Shown: positions 9,889 through 17,678 of the stretch, one piece after another
How positions within the stretch are numbered: position 1 is the stretch's first letter
Layout of the letters: each line of letters starts with the position of its first letter
Origin: an uncultured Clostridia bacterium
GTDB taxonomy: Bacteria > Bacillota > Clostridia > TANB77 > CAG-508
NCBI GenBank assembly: GCA_948976265.1
Contig: CARFUA010000004.1
Coordinates: 1-62,018, forward strand
Length of the DNA stretch: 62,018 nt
Direction: 5' to 3'
Position numbers and translations under genes: made by a program
Notes under the pieces: generated by a model
Database searches by the model: none
Told to the model about the DNA's origin: nothing
The model's input: only the letters and a program-made list of their open reading frames with translations

Positions 9889-10862
9889 AGTGAGCATAAT
9901 TGTGCCAGTGTATAAGGTGGAGAAATATTTGAATCAATGCGTTGAAAGTATAGTGAATCAAACGTATAAGAATTTGGAAATTATTTTGGTGGAGGATGGT
10001 TCGCCAGATAATTGTCCTCAAATTTGTGATGAATGGGTCAAAAGAGATGAAAGAATTAAGGTGATTCATAAAGAGAATGGTCGGGGTATCAAGTGCAAGA
10101 AATTTGGGGATTGAGAAGGCAAGTGGAGAATTTATTGCGTTTGTGGATAGTGATGATTATATTGAAGAACCGTATATCGAAAATTTCATGAAAGAAGTGG
10201 AATTGGATACGCAAATTGTTCGATTTATTCCCAATAGAGCAAATGGAAAATTACGAACGGATACGACAGAATTTTTAAGTCGATTTGAAGAGACAGGCGA
10301 TTTTAATTCAGCTTGTAAACAGATTATCAAAACAGAAATTATCCGAAAAAACCATATCCAATTTAATACCCAAATTAGATTTGCAGAAGATATGCTTTTT
10401 TCAGTGACAGCTATTTTGCATGCCAAAGAGATAAAAACGATTGATTATAATGGATATGGCTGTTTTGGTAATTCGGAAAGTACGACTAGGATTGTGGATA
10501 AAAAGACAAAACTTAAAAACATTTATGAAATTTCCATTGCTTATTCAAAACTGTATGAGTTATTTGAACAATTTGGGATAGCTTATCATACCAATAAAAT
10601 GTTTGAAGAAACGAATCGTTATATATTAGAAATGAATGGAAAGTGTAAAGTTTTGTTCAAGGAATTTAGTCAAACGATGCAGAAATTTTATCAAAATTTA
10701 GGGGGCAATATTTTTGCGAAATTTGATGATTTGAAAAAATATCCAGGTGCTAAAAAAAGATATATTGCGTTGTTGCGAAAAAAAAGAATCAAATTGTATT
10801 ATTTTTTACTATATATTAGAAAAATAATGAAAGGAAAAGAAGATGGGAAACAATTCGAGTAG
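9878..10862 (+). CDS. GT2-family glycosyltransferase read through a CGG +1 frameshift
   Basis: Two frames together make one intact GT2 enzyme of about 327 residues. The first frame gives VSIIVPVYKVEKYL and LVEDGSPDN, then reaches ENG followed by R (CGG at 10082) and would stop after about a dozen unrelated codons. Dropping the C at 10082 gives KENGGVSSARNLGIEKASGEF and continues into DSDDYIEE, exactly the order seen in the paralogues at 2220 and 7757. The region from first start to last stop is a multiple of three plus one base. The gene overlaps the flippase start by 20 bases. It is likely functional through recoding; a sequencing error or pseudogene are the alternatives. Confidence 0.8.
10082..10085 (+). 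other. CGG +1 recoding site 1 (GT2)
   Basis: Codon GGT is followed by CGG G. Skipping the C gives GGG (Gly) and restores the NGGVSSARN motif. This is the only site of the eleven where the glycine codon is GGG. Confidence 0.75.
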
Positions 10863-12390
10863 AACAAGTAATTCAATTAAGAATTCGCTTACTTCAATGG
10901 GAGTATATATGATAAATATCATCATTGGATTTGTGACACAGTCAATCTTTATTCGTAATTTGGGAGCAGAATACAATGGAATTAAAGGTTTATTTATGAA
11001 CATTTTAAGCATGTTAAGTGTAGCAGAATTGGGATTTGGCTCAGCAATTGTTTATAATTTATATAAACCGGTAGCAGAGAAAAATGTTGAAGAAGTTAGA
11101 ACGCTAGTTAAATTTTATAGAAATGTTTATCATATTGTAGCAGGAGTTATATTTGTAATAGGTTTGATTTTGTTGCCGTTTATTCCTAATGTTGTCGGAG
11201 AAGTAACAATACCAGAGGATGTTAGACTTTTATTTTTCTTGTATTTAATTAGTACAGTGGCTTCGTATCTGATTACTTATAAACGTTCAATTTTATATGC
11301 CGATCAAAAAAGTTACATAACAAGTGGAATTAGTAGTGTTTTTCTTGTTTTGAGCAATGTGGTACAGATTTTAATTATCATTTTTACTAAAAATTTTGTG
11401 ATTTATTTAGTAGCGCAAATTGCATTTGCGATTGTAGAAAATATTGTTACGAACTTAGTGATTGATAGAAAATATGAATATATTAGAAATTTAGAAAATG
11501 TAAAACCTGTGTCACAACAGGTGAAAAGAGATATTATAACAAAAGTAAAAGGATTGTTATTTCATAAGATAGGGGAATTTATTGTTTTAGGAACGGATAA
11601 TATTATTATTTCGATGACACCAGGATTAGGAGTTATTATGGTGGGAATGTATGCGAATTATAATATGATTATTATGCGTGTGAAAAATTTATTTTCGAGT
11701 GTTTTTGCTTCTTTGACTGCGAGTGTAGGAAATTTATTGGTGGAAAAAAATAAGGAAAAGTCGCGAAAAATTTATCAGTCTATGCTTTTGATTAATTCGT
11801 GGTTGTTTTGTTTTGCTGCTATTTCAATTTATTGCATGATAGAGCCATTTGTGCGAATATGGATTGGAGATGGTTATTTATTATCCCAATTTGTGTTGAT
11901 TGTTTTAATGGTTAATTTATATATAGGGGGATTAAGATTTACCAATAATACGTTTAAAAATGCAGCAGGAATTTTTTATGAGGATCGCTTTATTCCAATT
12001 GTTGAATCGATTACAAATTTGGTGGTGTCTTTGATTTTGGCTAAAATATTTGGATTAGCTGGTATATTTTTGGGAACGATAACCAGTACTATGATTTTGT
12101 TTCTTTATAGTTTTCCCAAATATATTTACCGCTTGGTGTTAGAAGGAAGTTATGGCGAATATTTCAAATTATATGCTAAACATGGATTAATCACTATAGT
12201 GATTTGTGTTATAACGGCTTATATTTCAAGCTTGATAAATACATCCAATAATTGGTTGCAATTATTTTTCAATGGCATTGTGTGTGTGGTAGTTCCGAAT
12301 GTTTTATATTTTCTATTTGCAATGAGAATGGATGAATTTGACTTTTACAAAGAAAAATTAAAATATATGAAAACAAGAATTAGGAGGTAA
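10843..12390 (+). CDS. Wzx-like polysaccharide flippase
   Basis: A 515-residue integral membrane protein with about 12-14 hydrophobic helices. NSLTSMGVYMINIIIGFVTQ at the N terminus followed by FIRNLGAEYNGIKGLF is characteristic of the polysaccharide-transport branch of the MOP/MATE superfamily. It would flip undecaprenyl-pyrophosphate-linked repeat units, built by the upstream glycosyltransferases, across the membrane. It starts inside the end of the preceding GT2 gene and is followed one base later by the acyltransferase, so it shares their transcript. A Wzy-type partner is not adjacent; the nearest candidate is at 47913. Confidence 0.88.
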   Translation: MGNNSSRTSNSIKNSLTSMGVYMINIIIGFVTQSIFIRNLGAEYNGIKGLFMNILSMLSVAELGFGSAIVYNLYKPVAEKNVEEVRTLVKFYRNVYHIVAGVIFVIGLILLPFIPNVVGEVTIPEDVRLLFFLYLISTVASYLITYKRSILYADQKSYITSGISSVFLVLSNVVQILIIIFTKNFVIYLVAQIAFAIVENIVTNLVIDRKYEYIRNLENVKPVSQQVKRDIITKVKGLLFHKIGEFIVLGTDNIIISMTPGLGVIMVGMYANYNMIIMRVKNLFSSVFASLTASVGNLLVEKNKEKSRKIYQSMLLINSWLFCFAAISIYCMIEPFVRIWIGDGYLLSQFVLIVLMVNLYIGGLRFTNNTFKNAAGIFYEDRFIPIVESITNLVVSLILAKIFGLAGIFLGTITSTMILFLYSFPKYIYRLVLEGSYGEYFKLYAKHGLITIVICVITAYISSLINTSNNWLQLFFNGIVCVVVPNVLYFLFAMRMDEFDFYKEKLKYMKTRIRR

Positions 12391-12391
12391 A

Positions 12392-13546
12392 ATGGAAGAA
12401 AATAAAAAAAGAAATTATGGTATTGATTTATTGCGTATAGTATCCATGTTTATGGTGGTGATGTTACATATATTAGGTCAAGGTGGCATATTAGAGGTGA
12501 CAGAGAGCAAGGAAGCCAAATTTGCTATGAGTTGGTTCCTAGAAATAATAGCGTATTGTGCTGTCAATTGTTATGCCTTAATTACTGGATTTGTTTGTTT
12601 TTCAGAAAAAGATAAATTGCCTAAATTTTCAAAATATATGATGATGTGGTTGCAAGTGGAATTTTATAGTGTTTTGATTGCAATATTGTTTTGGAAATTT
12701 GGGGGAGGGATAATTGGTGTAAAGCAAGTTATAAAATCGTTTTTGCCAGTAGCAACCAATCAGTATTGGTATTTTACGGCCTATACAGGAGTATTTTTCA
12801 TTATACCATGGTTAAATAAAATTGTACAAACTTTGAAAAAGGAAAATTTAAAATTATATATCGTTATACTTGTTTTATTTACTTTTTATGTGACAGGAGC
12901 CAATCTTACATTTTCAATTGATGTTTTTGGGTTAAGGGAAGGATACAGCTTTTTATGGCTTGCTATTTTATATGTTATAGGGGCGTATATTAAAAAATAT
13001 GAACTACATTACAAGAAAAGTAAGAAAAGCGCTTTGAAAGTTATAATGGGATTAGTAATATTTACTTGGTGTTGGAAGATTGGTATTGGAAAATTAACTA
13101 TGCATGTATTAGGAAGAAAAACAGCAACTAATTTGTTTGTTTCTTATATGTCTCCAACCATTGTAGGAATAGCAATTGCGTTATTATTTATGTTTGCTAA
13201 TTTGAATATAAAGTCATTTTCACAAAAGATAATTCAGTGGATGAGTCCTGCCGTATTTGGTGTGTATTTATTACATATGCAGCCATTGGTATTTGATTAT
13301 ATTTTGAAAAATAGATATTGTTATATAGGAGATTTGCCAGTTTATCTTATACCAGCAGCAGTACTAGGTAATGCGCTACTTATATTTACGCTTGGAGTTA
13401 TACTTGATAAAATTCGTATTGTGATGTTTCACTTTTTAAAATTAGATAAAATATCTGAAAAGATAGAAAAATGGATTATGAATATTAGGTATAAATTATG
13501 TCCAACGAAAAAGGAGTCTTCAAAATGTACTACACCTACGTCTTAA
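12392..13546 (+). CDS. Acyltransferase 3 family membrane O-acyltransferase
   Basis: A 384-residue membrane protein of the acyltransferase 3 (OafA/YrhL-like) family. The diagnostic start RNYGIDLLRIVSMFMVVMLH contains the family arginine and histidine, and about ten hydrophobic helices follow, including FSGVYLLHM-like text near residue 290 (VFGVYLLHMQPL). Such proteins O-acetylate or O-succinylate surface sugars with a cytoplasmic acyl donor. An AGGAGG lies just before the ATG. It probably decorates the glycan made by this locus. Its last 22 bases overlap the start of the GIY-YIG gene. Confidence 0.85.
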   Translation: MEENKKRNYGIDLLRIVSMFMVVMLHILGQGGILEVTESKEAKFAMSWFLEIIAYCAVNCYALITGFVCFSEKDKLPKFSKYMMMWLQVEFYSVLIAILFWKFGGGIIGVKQVIKSFLPVATNQYWYFTAYTGVFFIIPWLNKIVQTLKKENLKLYIVILVLFTFYVTGANLTFSIDVFGLREGYSFLWLAILYVIGAYIKKYELHYKKSKKSALKVIMGLVIFTWCWKIGIGKLTMHVLGRKTATNLFVSYMSPTIVGIAIALLFMFANLNIKSFSQKIIQWMSPAVFGVYLLHMQPLVFDYILKNRYCYIGDLPVYLIPAAVLGNALLIFTLGVILDKIRIVMFHFLKLDKISEKIEKWIMNIRYKLCPTKKESSKCTTPTS

Positions 13547-13861
13547 GATGTCAAGATAATTCCATCTATACAGGAATCACGACTGATTTAAAGCGTCGTA
13601 TGCAAGAACATTTTTCACGGAAATGAGAAATGTGCCAAATATACCTTACGACATAAACCGAAAAAACTAGAAATGGCTTGGGAATCAGAAAATAGAGTAT
13701 TAGCTTCAAAGTTAGAATATCATATCAAAAAAGATTTAACAAAGCGAGAAAAAGAGGAATTAATTCAGAATCCTAACGATTTAGAGAGGTTTTTTGGAGA
13801 AAAATTAGAACATCAATTTTATCGAAAAGTGAATTTTAAGCAAGGAAGCAAGTTATCTTAA
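13525..13861 (+). CDS. GIY-YIG domain protein read through a CGG +1 frameshift
   Basis: A small UvrC/YhbQ-type GIY-YIG endonuclease-domain protein of about 111 residues. It starts MYYTYVLRCQDNSIYTGITT (the Y-V-L and Y-T-G forms of the GIY and YIG motifs) and continues DLKRRMQEHFS. At 13618 an in-frame CGG is followed after one codon by TGA. Skipping the C gives HFSGNEKCAKYTLRHKPKKLE, the normal continuation of the family, and the second frame runs to the stop at 13861 with WESENRVLASKLEYHIK. An AAGGAG lies upstream inside the acyltransferase gene. Members of this family are thought to act on DNA; the role here is unknown. Confidence 0.8.
13618..13621 (+). other. CGG +1 recoding site 2 (GIY-YIG)
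   Basis: TCA CGG AAA TGA in the zero frame; skipping C gives TCA GGA AAT GAG (S-G-N-E). The zero-frame stop comes immediately after, so without recoding the protein would be about 32 residues. Confidence 0.78.
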
Positions 13862-13876
13862 AAAACTTGCTTTTTT
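13847..13876 (+). terminator. Rho-independent terminator after the glycan/GIY-YIG operon
   Basis: Arms agcaagtt (13847-13854) and aacttgct (13864-13871) form a stem with a short A-rich loop, followed by a run of T. The stop codon of the GIY-YIG gene lies in the loop. Confidence 0.8.
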
Positions 13877-13917
13877 CATTGGTAAATGTTATGATAAAAA
13901 GCAAAGGAGATTTCTAA

Positions 13918-14493
13918 ATGATGCATATGTCAATTGAGGAATATCAGAAAATTATTTTAAAACAAACGAATTTCCAAGGAAAAAAACTGAATCGACAGCT
14001 TCAAGGAAAAATCAATCGTGAATTAGGTCAAAATTTTGAACAGCAAGTTGAAACCATTGCTGAAATGTATCGTTTACAAAAATTAGCGATTATTGAAAAA
14101 ACGCCAGAACCAATGAAAATTTTAAAACATATTGAAAATGGACGTTTTGAAGCAGTTTTTTTGAAGTCTGCGCAACCAGATTTCAAAGGCATTCTCAAAG
14201 GCGGAAGAACGATTGTGTTTGACGCTAAATTTACGGAATCGGATAAAATAGCGTATCAGGCATTGAGTGAACATCAAAGAGAAGTTTTAGTGCAATATGA
14301 TGAATTGGGTGCAATGGCGTTTGTTTTGGTTGGCTTTTCGAATGGTAAAATTTATAAAGTTGATATTAAAACTTGGGTCAATATGAAGGAAATTTTTGGT
14401 CATAAACATATTAAACAAACCGAATTAGAAGAAAACCATTTTCGCGCACCGCAAACTCAAAATGGGATAATTGATTTTTTAGGAATATTCTAA
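13918..14493 (+). CDS. RecU-like Holliday junction resolvase
   Basis: A 191-residue protein of the RecU family (restriction-endonuclease-like fold). The expected blocks are present in order: NRELGQNFEQQVETIAEMY, then EKTPEPMKI, then SAQPDFKGILKGGRTIVFDAK with the acidic and lysine residues of the PD-(D/E)xK-type active site, and HQREVL. Such enzymes cut Holliday junctions in recombination and chromosome segregation. The variable C-terminal region is typical of phage-type RecU, but no other phage genes are near. AAAGGAG precedes the ATG. It is followed closely by the DUF4153 gene and has a terminator just upstream. Confidence 0.75.
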   Translation: MMHMSIEEYQKIILKQTNFQGKKLNRQLQGKINRELGQNFEQQVETIAEMYRLQKLAIIEKTPEPMKILKHIENGRFEAVFLKSAQPDFKGILKGGRTIVFDAKFTESDKIAYQALSEHQREVLVQYDELGAMAFVLVGFSNGKIYKVDIKTWVNMKEIFGHKHIKQTELEENHFRAPQTQNGIIDFLGIF

Positions 14494-14506
14494 AAGGAGG
14501 AAATTT

Positions 14507-16147
14507 ATGAATAAGATTAAAAAATTACTGACGAAAGTGTCAGACGAAGTAAAAGAACTAATTAGAAGGTTTCCTGTGACAATGTTGATTGTGGCATTTC
14601 TAACCATTTTATTTATGGTTATTATTGACCAGCGCTTTTCCAAAAATACAAGGGAAATGATTGAAAAGCTTTATTTGTTTTGTATGATTTGGGCATTTGG
14701 AACGATTTTTACAGAAACGAGATTTGTCAAAAAGACAACACTGACTGCGGGTTATGGATTAACTGCTGGCATTAGCTTAATATTTACCCAAATGTTGACT
14801 TCAGATAAGATGCAAGACTCTGAAAACATAGGCATGCTTATAAGGTTTTTAGCAACTTATCTTTTAATTTTGACATTAATGAGTATTTATCAATCGATTC
14901 GAAAAGCAGAAATCACTTTTCAAGAATATATCTTAAAATTGTTCCGTGATTTATTTAATATGACAGTGACTTATGGTATTTTAAATATCGGTGTTATGCT
15001 GGTAACAGCAATTTTTGTACAACTTATTTTGGATGGAGAATATGGAAGTATTTTGCCAAGATTGTTTATTTTAACGTTTGGATTATTTTATGTTCCATCT
15101 ATGATATATAGTTTTTCCAGTATTTCTCAGAAACAAATTAATTCCTTTATCAAAGGATTAATTTTATACCTACTATTACCGTTAACCACAATTGCTATGG
15201 CGATTATTTATTTATACATTGCCAAAATTATCCTATTGCGAGACATGCCTAAAAATATGATTTATCGAATTTTAGCTGGAATTTTTATAGTAGCTTTTCC
15301 CGTTTGGAATATGGCGAGCAATTATGCAGAAGATAAAAAATTTGCTGGGAAAATCGCTAGAAGATTACCATATTTTTATGCGCCATTTATTTTGCTAGAA
15401 ATCTATTCTATTGGAACTAGAATCAGTGGTTTTGGTGTAACGCCAATGCGTTATGTTTCATGTGTATTCATTGTGTTTCAAATAATAGCGCTTGGACTTA
15501 CCTTTTATCGAAAAGGCGAAAAACTTTCTACCATTTGTTTGGAAACAGCTGTACTGCTAGTAATTGTATTGATTTCACCAATCCATTATCAGAATGTTTC
15601 AAACTGGAGTCAAAAGAGAATTTTTGAAAAGAAAATGCCAGTAAGTGTAAATTTTGAAACGTTGTCAAAAGAAGATAAAAATCGTGTAAAAGGGGCATAT
15701 CAATATTTGAAAAATGCAGAAAATGGAGAAAAATATATTCCAGAGTATTTATCCGAAGAAAATGAAAAAGCAATTAAGGAATATGCAAAATCCTATAATC
15801 GAGAAGAGGAATATCCAGAATATATTTCATTGAGTTGTGAATTAGAATTAAACATTGAAAAATATGCTCAAATAACCTATACACAGGGCAAACTTGTAAG
15901 CAATAAAAATACTTTGGTTCAATTAGAAAACGTAGAAAAAACAATCGATTTGAATGATAAAGTTCAAGAAATTATGCGCCAAAATCAAACAGAAACCGCT
16001 GATTTGGACGAAGCGTTCAAACAAAACAATATTTTGAAAATCAGTGATACCCAAGATTTATATCTTTCCAGAATTTCTTTCAGTTACTATGAAAGTAGTG
16101 GAACTTTTAATTATTTACATGTAGAAGGATATGTATTAGAAAAATAG
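14507..16147 (+). CDS. DUF4153 membrane protein
   Basis: A 546-residue protein with about ten transmembrane helices in the first 370 residues and a soluble C-terminal domain of about 170 residues. The central block with MIYRILAGIFIVAFPVWNMA and the YAPFILLEIYSIGTRI segment matches the DUF4153 family of unknown function common in Firmicutes. An AAGGAGG sits 7 bases before the ATG and the gene follows the RecU-like gene by 13 bases. A strong bidirectional hairpin ends it. No function can be given from the sequence. Confidence 0.7.
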   Translation: MNKIKKLLTKVSDEVKELIRRFPVTMLIVAFLTILFMVIIDQRFSKNTREMIEKLYLFCMIWAFGTIFTETRFVKKTTLTAGYGLTAGISLIFTQMLTSDKMQDSENIGMLIRFLATYLLILTLMSIYQSIRKAEITFQEYILKLFRDLFNMTVTYGILNIGVMLVTAIFVQLILDGEYGSILPRLFILTFGLFYVPSMIYSFSSISQKQINSFIKGLILYLLLPLTTIAMAIIYLYIAKIILLRDMPKNMIYRILAGIFIVAFPVWNMASNYAEDKKFAGKIARRLPYFYAPFILLEIYSIGTRISGFGVTPMRYVSCVFIVFQIIALGLTFYRKGEKLSTICLETAVLLVIVLISPIHYQNVSNWSQKRIFEKKMPVSVNFETLSKEDKNRVKGAYQYLKNAENGEKYIPEYLSEENEKAIKEYAKSYNREEEYPEYISLSCELELNIEKYAQITYTQGKLVSNKNTLVQLENVEKTIDLNDKVQEIMRQNQTETADLDEAFKQNNILKISDTQDLYLSRISFSYYESSGTFNYLHVEGYVLEK

Positions 16148-16180
16148 GAAATGTTGTTTGAAAATAGAATAATGGAAAAA

Positions 16181-16221
16181 GCCCCAGCTACTAAAAACAG
16201 TTGCTTTTTAGTGGCTGGGGC
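16181..16221. terminator. Bidirectional terminator between convergent genes
   Basis: Arms gccccagctactaaaaa (16181-16197) and tttttagtggctggggc (16205-16221) pair over 17 positions with one G-T pair and a seven-base loop. It lies between the + strand DUF4153 gene and the - strand gene ending at 16226; the A run at 16176-16180 provides a T tail for the minus strand. Confidence 0.85.
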
Positions 16222-16225
16222 AAAA

Positions 16226-16762
16226 TCAGCTTTTTTGATAAATTAGAGCAATTGAAAAAGGACGTGTTTCTCCTTTAAAATTCTTTCTTGAAATAGCCAA
16301 AAAGTTTTCTGCGTTCTCAATGTCCACAAAGTTTTTTGCGGGAATGAGCAGACCATCGATGACTTTGAAGACATGATAAAATCTAAAATGTGGGTATAAG
16401 AATGTTTGATTTTTTAACTTAATGAAAGATTGTTTAAAGGGTTTTGGAACGTATTGAAAAACTTGCACCATTCGTGAAGCAATATTGAAGACCAAGGCAT
16501 CTTTGAATGGGTTAATTTGGCAACAAGCGGGCTGGCGAAAATCTGCTGTAAAAAGCCAGTTGTCTTGCAGAATATAAATGCCCCATTCGGGCTTCTGACA
16601 AAGCTGGTAATAATCAAGCTTTTGAATGCCTAACTGGCATTTCCGTTGACTGATGTTTTGTTGCTTTAGTTCAAGAAAAATCTCAGGAAATAAATCTGGA
16701 CTTCCAAGATGCTCTTGCACTATTTCGAAAACAGTTTTTCTTTTTCTCTTTTTTAAGCGCAT
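16226..16762 (-). CDS. Orphan protein of unknown function with an in-frame CGG
   Basis: A 178-residue protein I do not recognise. It begins with a strongly basic stretch (MRLKKRKRKT) and contains QPACCQINPF, YPHFRFYHVFKVIDG and a FLAISRKNF segment; no membrane helix or known motif is seen. A perfect AAGGAGG is placed before the ATG on the minus strand, which supports expression. It is one of only three genes on this strand. It contains the only in-frame CGG of the window that does not need a frameshift (minus codon at 16645-16643, in SQRKCQ); skipping the C there would reach a stop after four codons. Its base use is somewhat richer in G+C than its neighbours, so recent arrival is possible. 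Confidence 0.6.
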   Translation of the reverse strand: MRLKKRKRKTVFEIVQEHLGSPDLFPEIFLELKQQNISQRKCQLGIQKLDYYQLCQKPEWGIYILQDNWLFTADFRQPACCQINPFKDALVFNIASRMVQVFQYVPKPFKQSFIKLKNQTFLYPHFRFYHVFKVIDGLLIPAKNFVDIENAENFLAISRKNFKGETRPFSIALIYQKS

Positions 16763-16930
16763 TGTTTTTCCTCCTTCTGATGTAAGAGTAAGAACTCTTT
16801 ATTAATTGCTAACTCTTTTCTATAAGATTTATTCATTATAGTATATTTTATGAAAAATAACAACCTTTTTTAGATAAATTTTAAATTTTGAAATCTTAAT
16901 AAATTCTTTATTTTTTTTGGAGCAACTTTG

Positions 16931-16939
16931 TGATATAAT
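16931..16939 (+). promoter_or_regulatory. Extended -10 promoter of the two-component operon
   Basis: TGATATAAT (TG-N-TATAAT) lies 30 bases before the response-regulator start, in a 200-base AT-rich gap between divergent genes. No clear -35 is seen, as is usual for extended -10 promoters. Confidence 0.6.
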
Positions 16940-16969
16940 GGAGAAAAGAACAAGAAAGGGAGAAATATC

Positions 16970-17665
16970 ATGTACAATATTTTAGTGTGTGATGATGATA
17001 AAGAAATTGTAGCTGCCATTGAAATTTATTTAAGCGAAAAAGGTTACAACATTTTAAAAGCCTATGATGGCAAGCAAGCCTTAAAAATATTGAAAGAAAA
17101 TACAGTGCATTTAGTAATACTCGACATCATGATGCCCCAGATGGATGGTATGGAGACATTAAGCGAACTTAGAAAAAGTCAAGCGATTCCAGTTATCATG
17201 CTTTCTGCAAAATCGGAAGATGAAGATAAAATCAGTGGACTTGATTTAGGGGCAGACGATTATGTAACAAAGCCATTTAATCCACTTGAACTAATTGCTA
17301 GAGTAAATTCTTGTCTTCGAAGGTATACAAAACTTGGTATGATAAATGAGGAAGCATCCGAAAATACTTATCGCACAGGTGAACTTATCATGGAAGACAC
17401 GTTAAAAAAAGTAACCGTCGATGAACAAGAAATCAAATTGACGCCAACGGAATATAACATTTTAAAATTTCTGATGCAAAATAAAGGAAAAGTATATTCC
17501 ATTGAACAGATTTATCAAAATGTGTGGAACGAAGAATGTTATGGAGCAGAAAATATTATTGCGGTTCATATTAGGCATATTCGTGAGAAAATCGAAATTA
17601 ATCCCAAAGAACCGAAATATTTAAAAGTAATTTGGGGAATTGGTTATAAAATTGAAAGTTTATGA
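16970..17665 (+). CDS. OmpR/VanR-type response regulator
   Basis: A 231-residue two-domain response regulator. The receiver domain has the acidic pair CDDDKE, the phosphoacceptor Asp at about residue 52 in VILDIMMPQMDG, the Ser/Thr site in MLSAKSEDED and the conserved Lys in DDYVTKPFNP. The C-terminal winged helix includes KLTPTEYNILKFLM and HIRHIREKI, which is typical of the OmpR class that binds direct repeats at promoters. AAGGGAG precedes the ATG. The sensor kinase gene follows by 13 bases. It resembles VanR-type regulators of cell-envelope stress, but its targets cannot be read here. Confidence 0.93.
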   Translation: MYNILVCDDDKEIVAAIEIYLSEKGYNILKAYDGKQALKILKENTVHLVILDIMMPQMDGMETLSELRKSQAIPVIMLSAKSEDEDKISGLDLGADDYVTKPFNPLELIARVNSCLRRYTKLGMINEEASENTYRTGELIMEDTLKKVTVDEQEIKLTPTEYNILKFLMQNKGKVYSIEQIYQNVWNEECYGAENIIAVHIRHIREKIEINPKEPKYLKVIWGIGYKIESL

Positions 17666-17678
17666 AAGGAGAAAAAAG

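Noticed and set aside
13918..14493. Prophage remnant, from the RecU-like gene
   Set aside because: RecU is also chromosomal in Firmicutes and no integrase, capsid or other phage gene is nearby.
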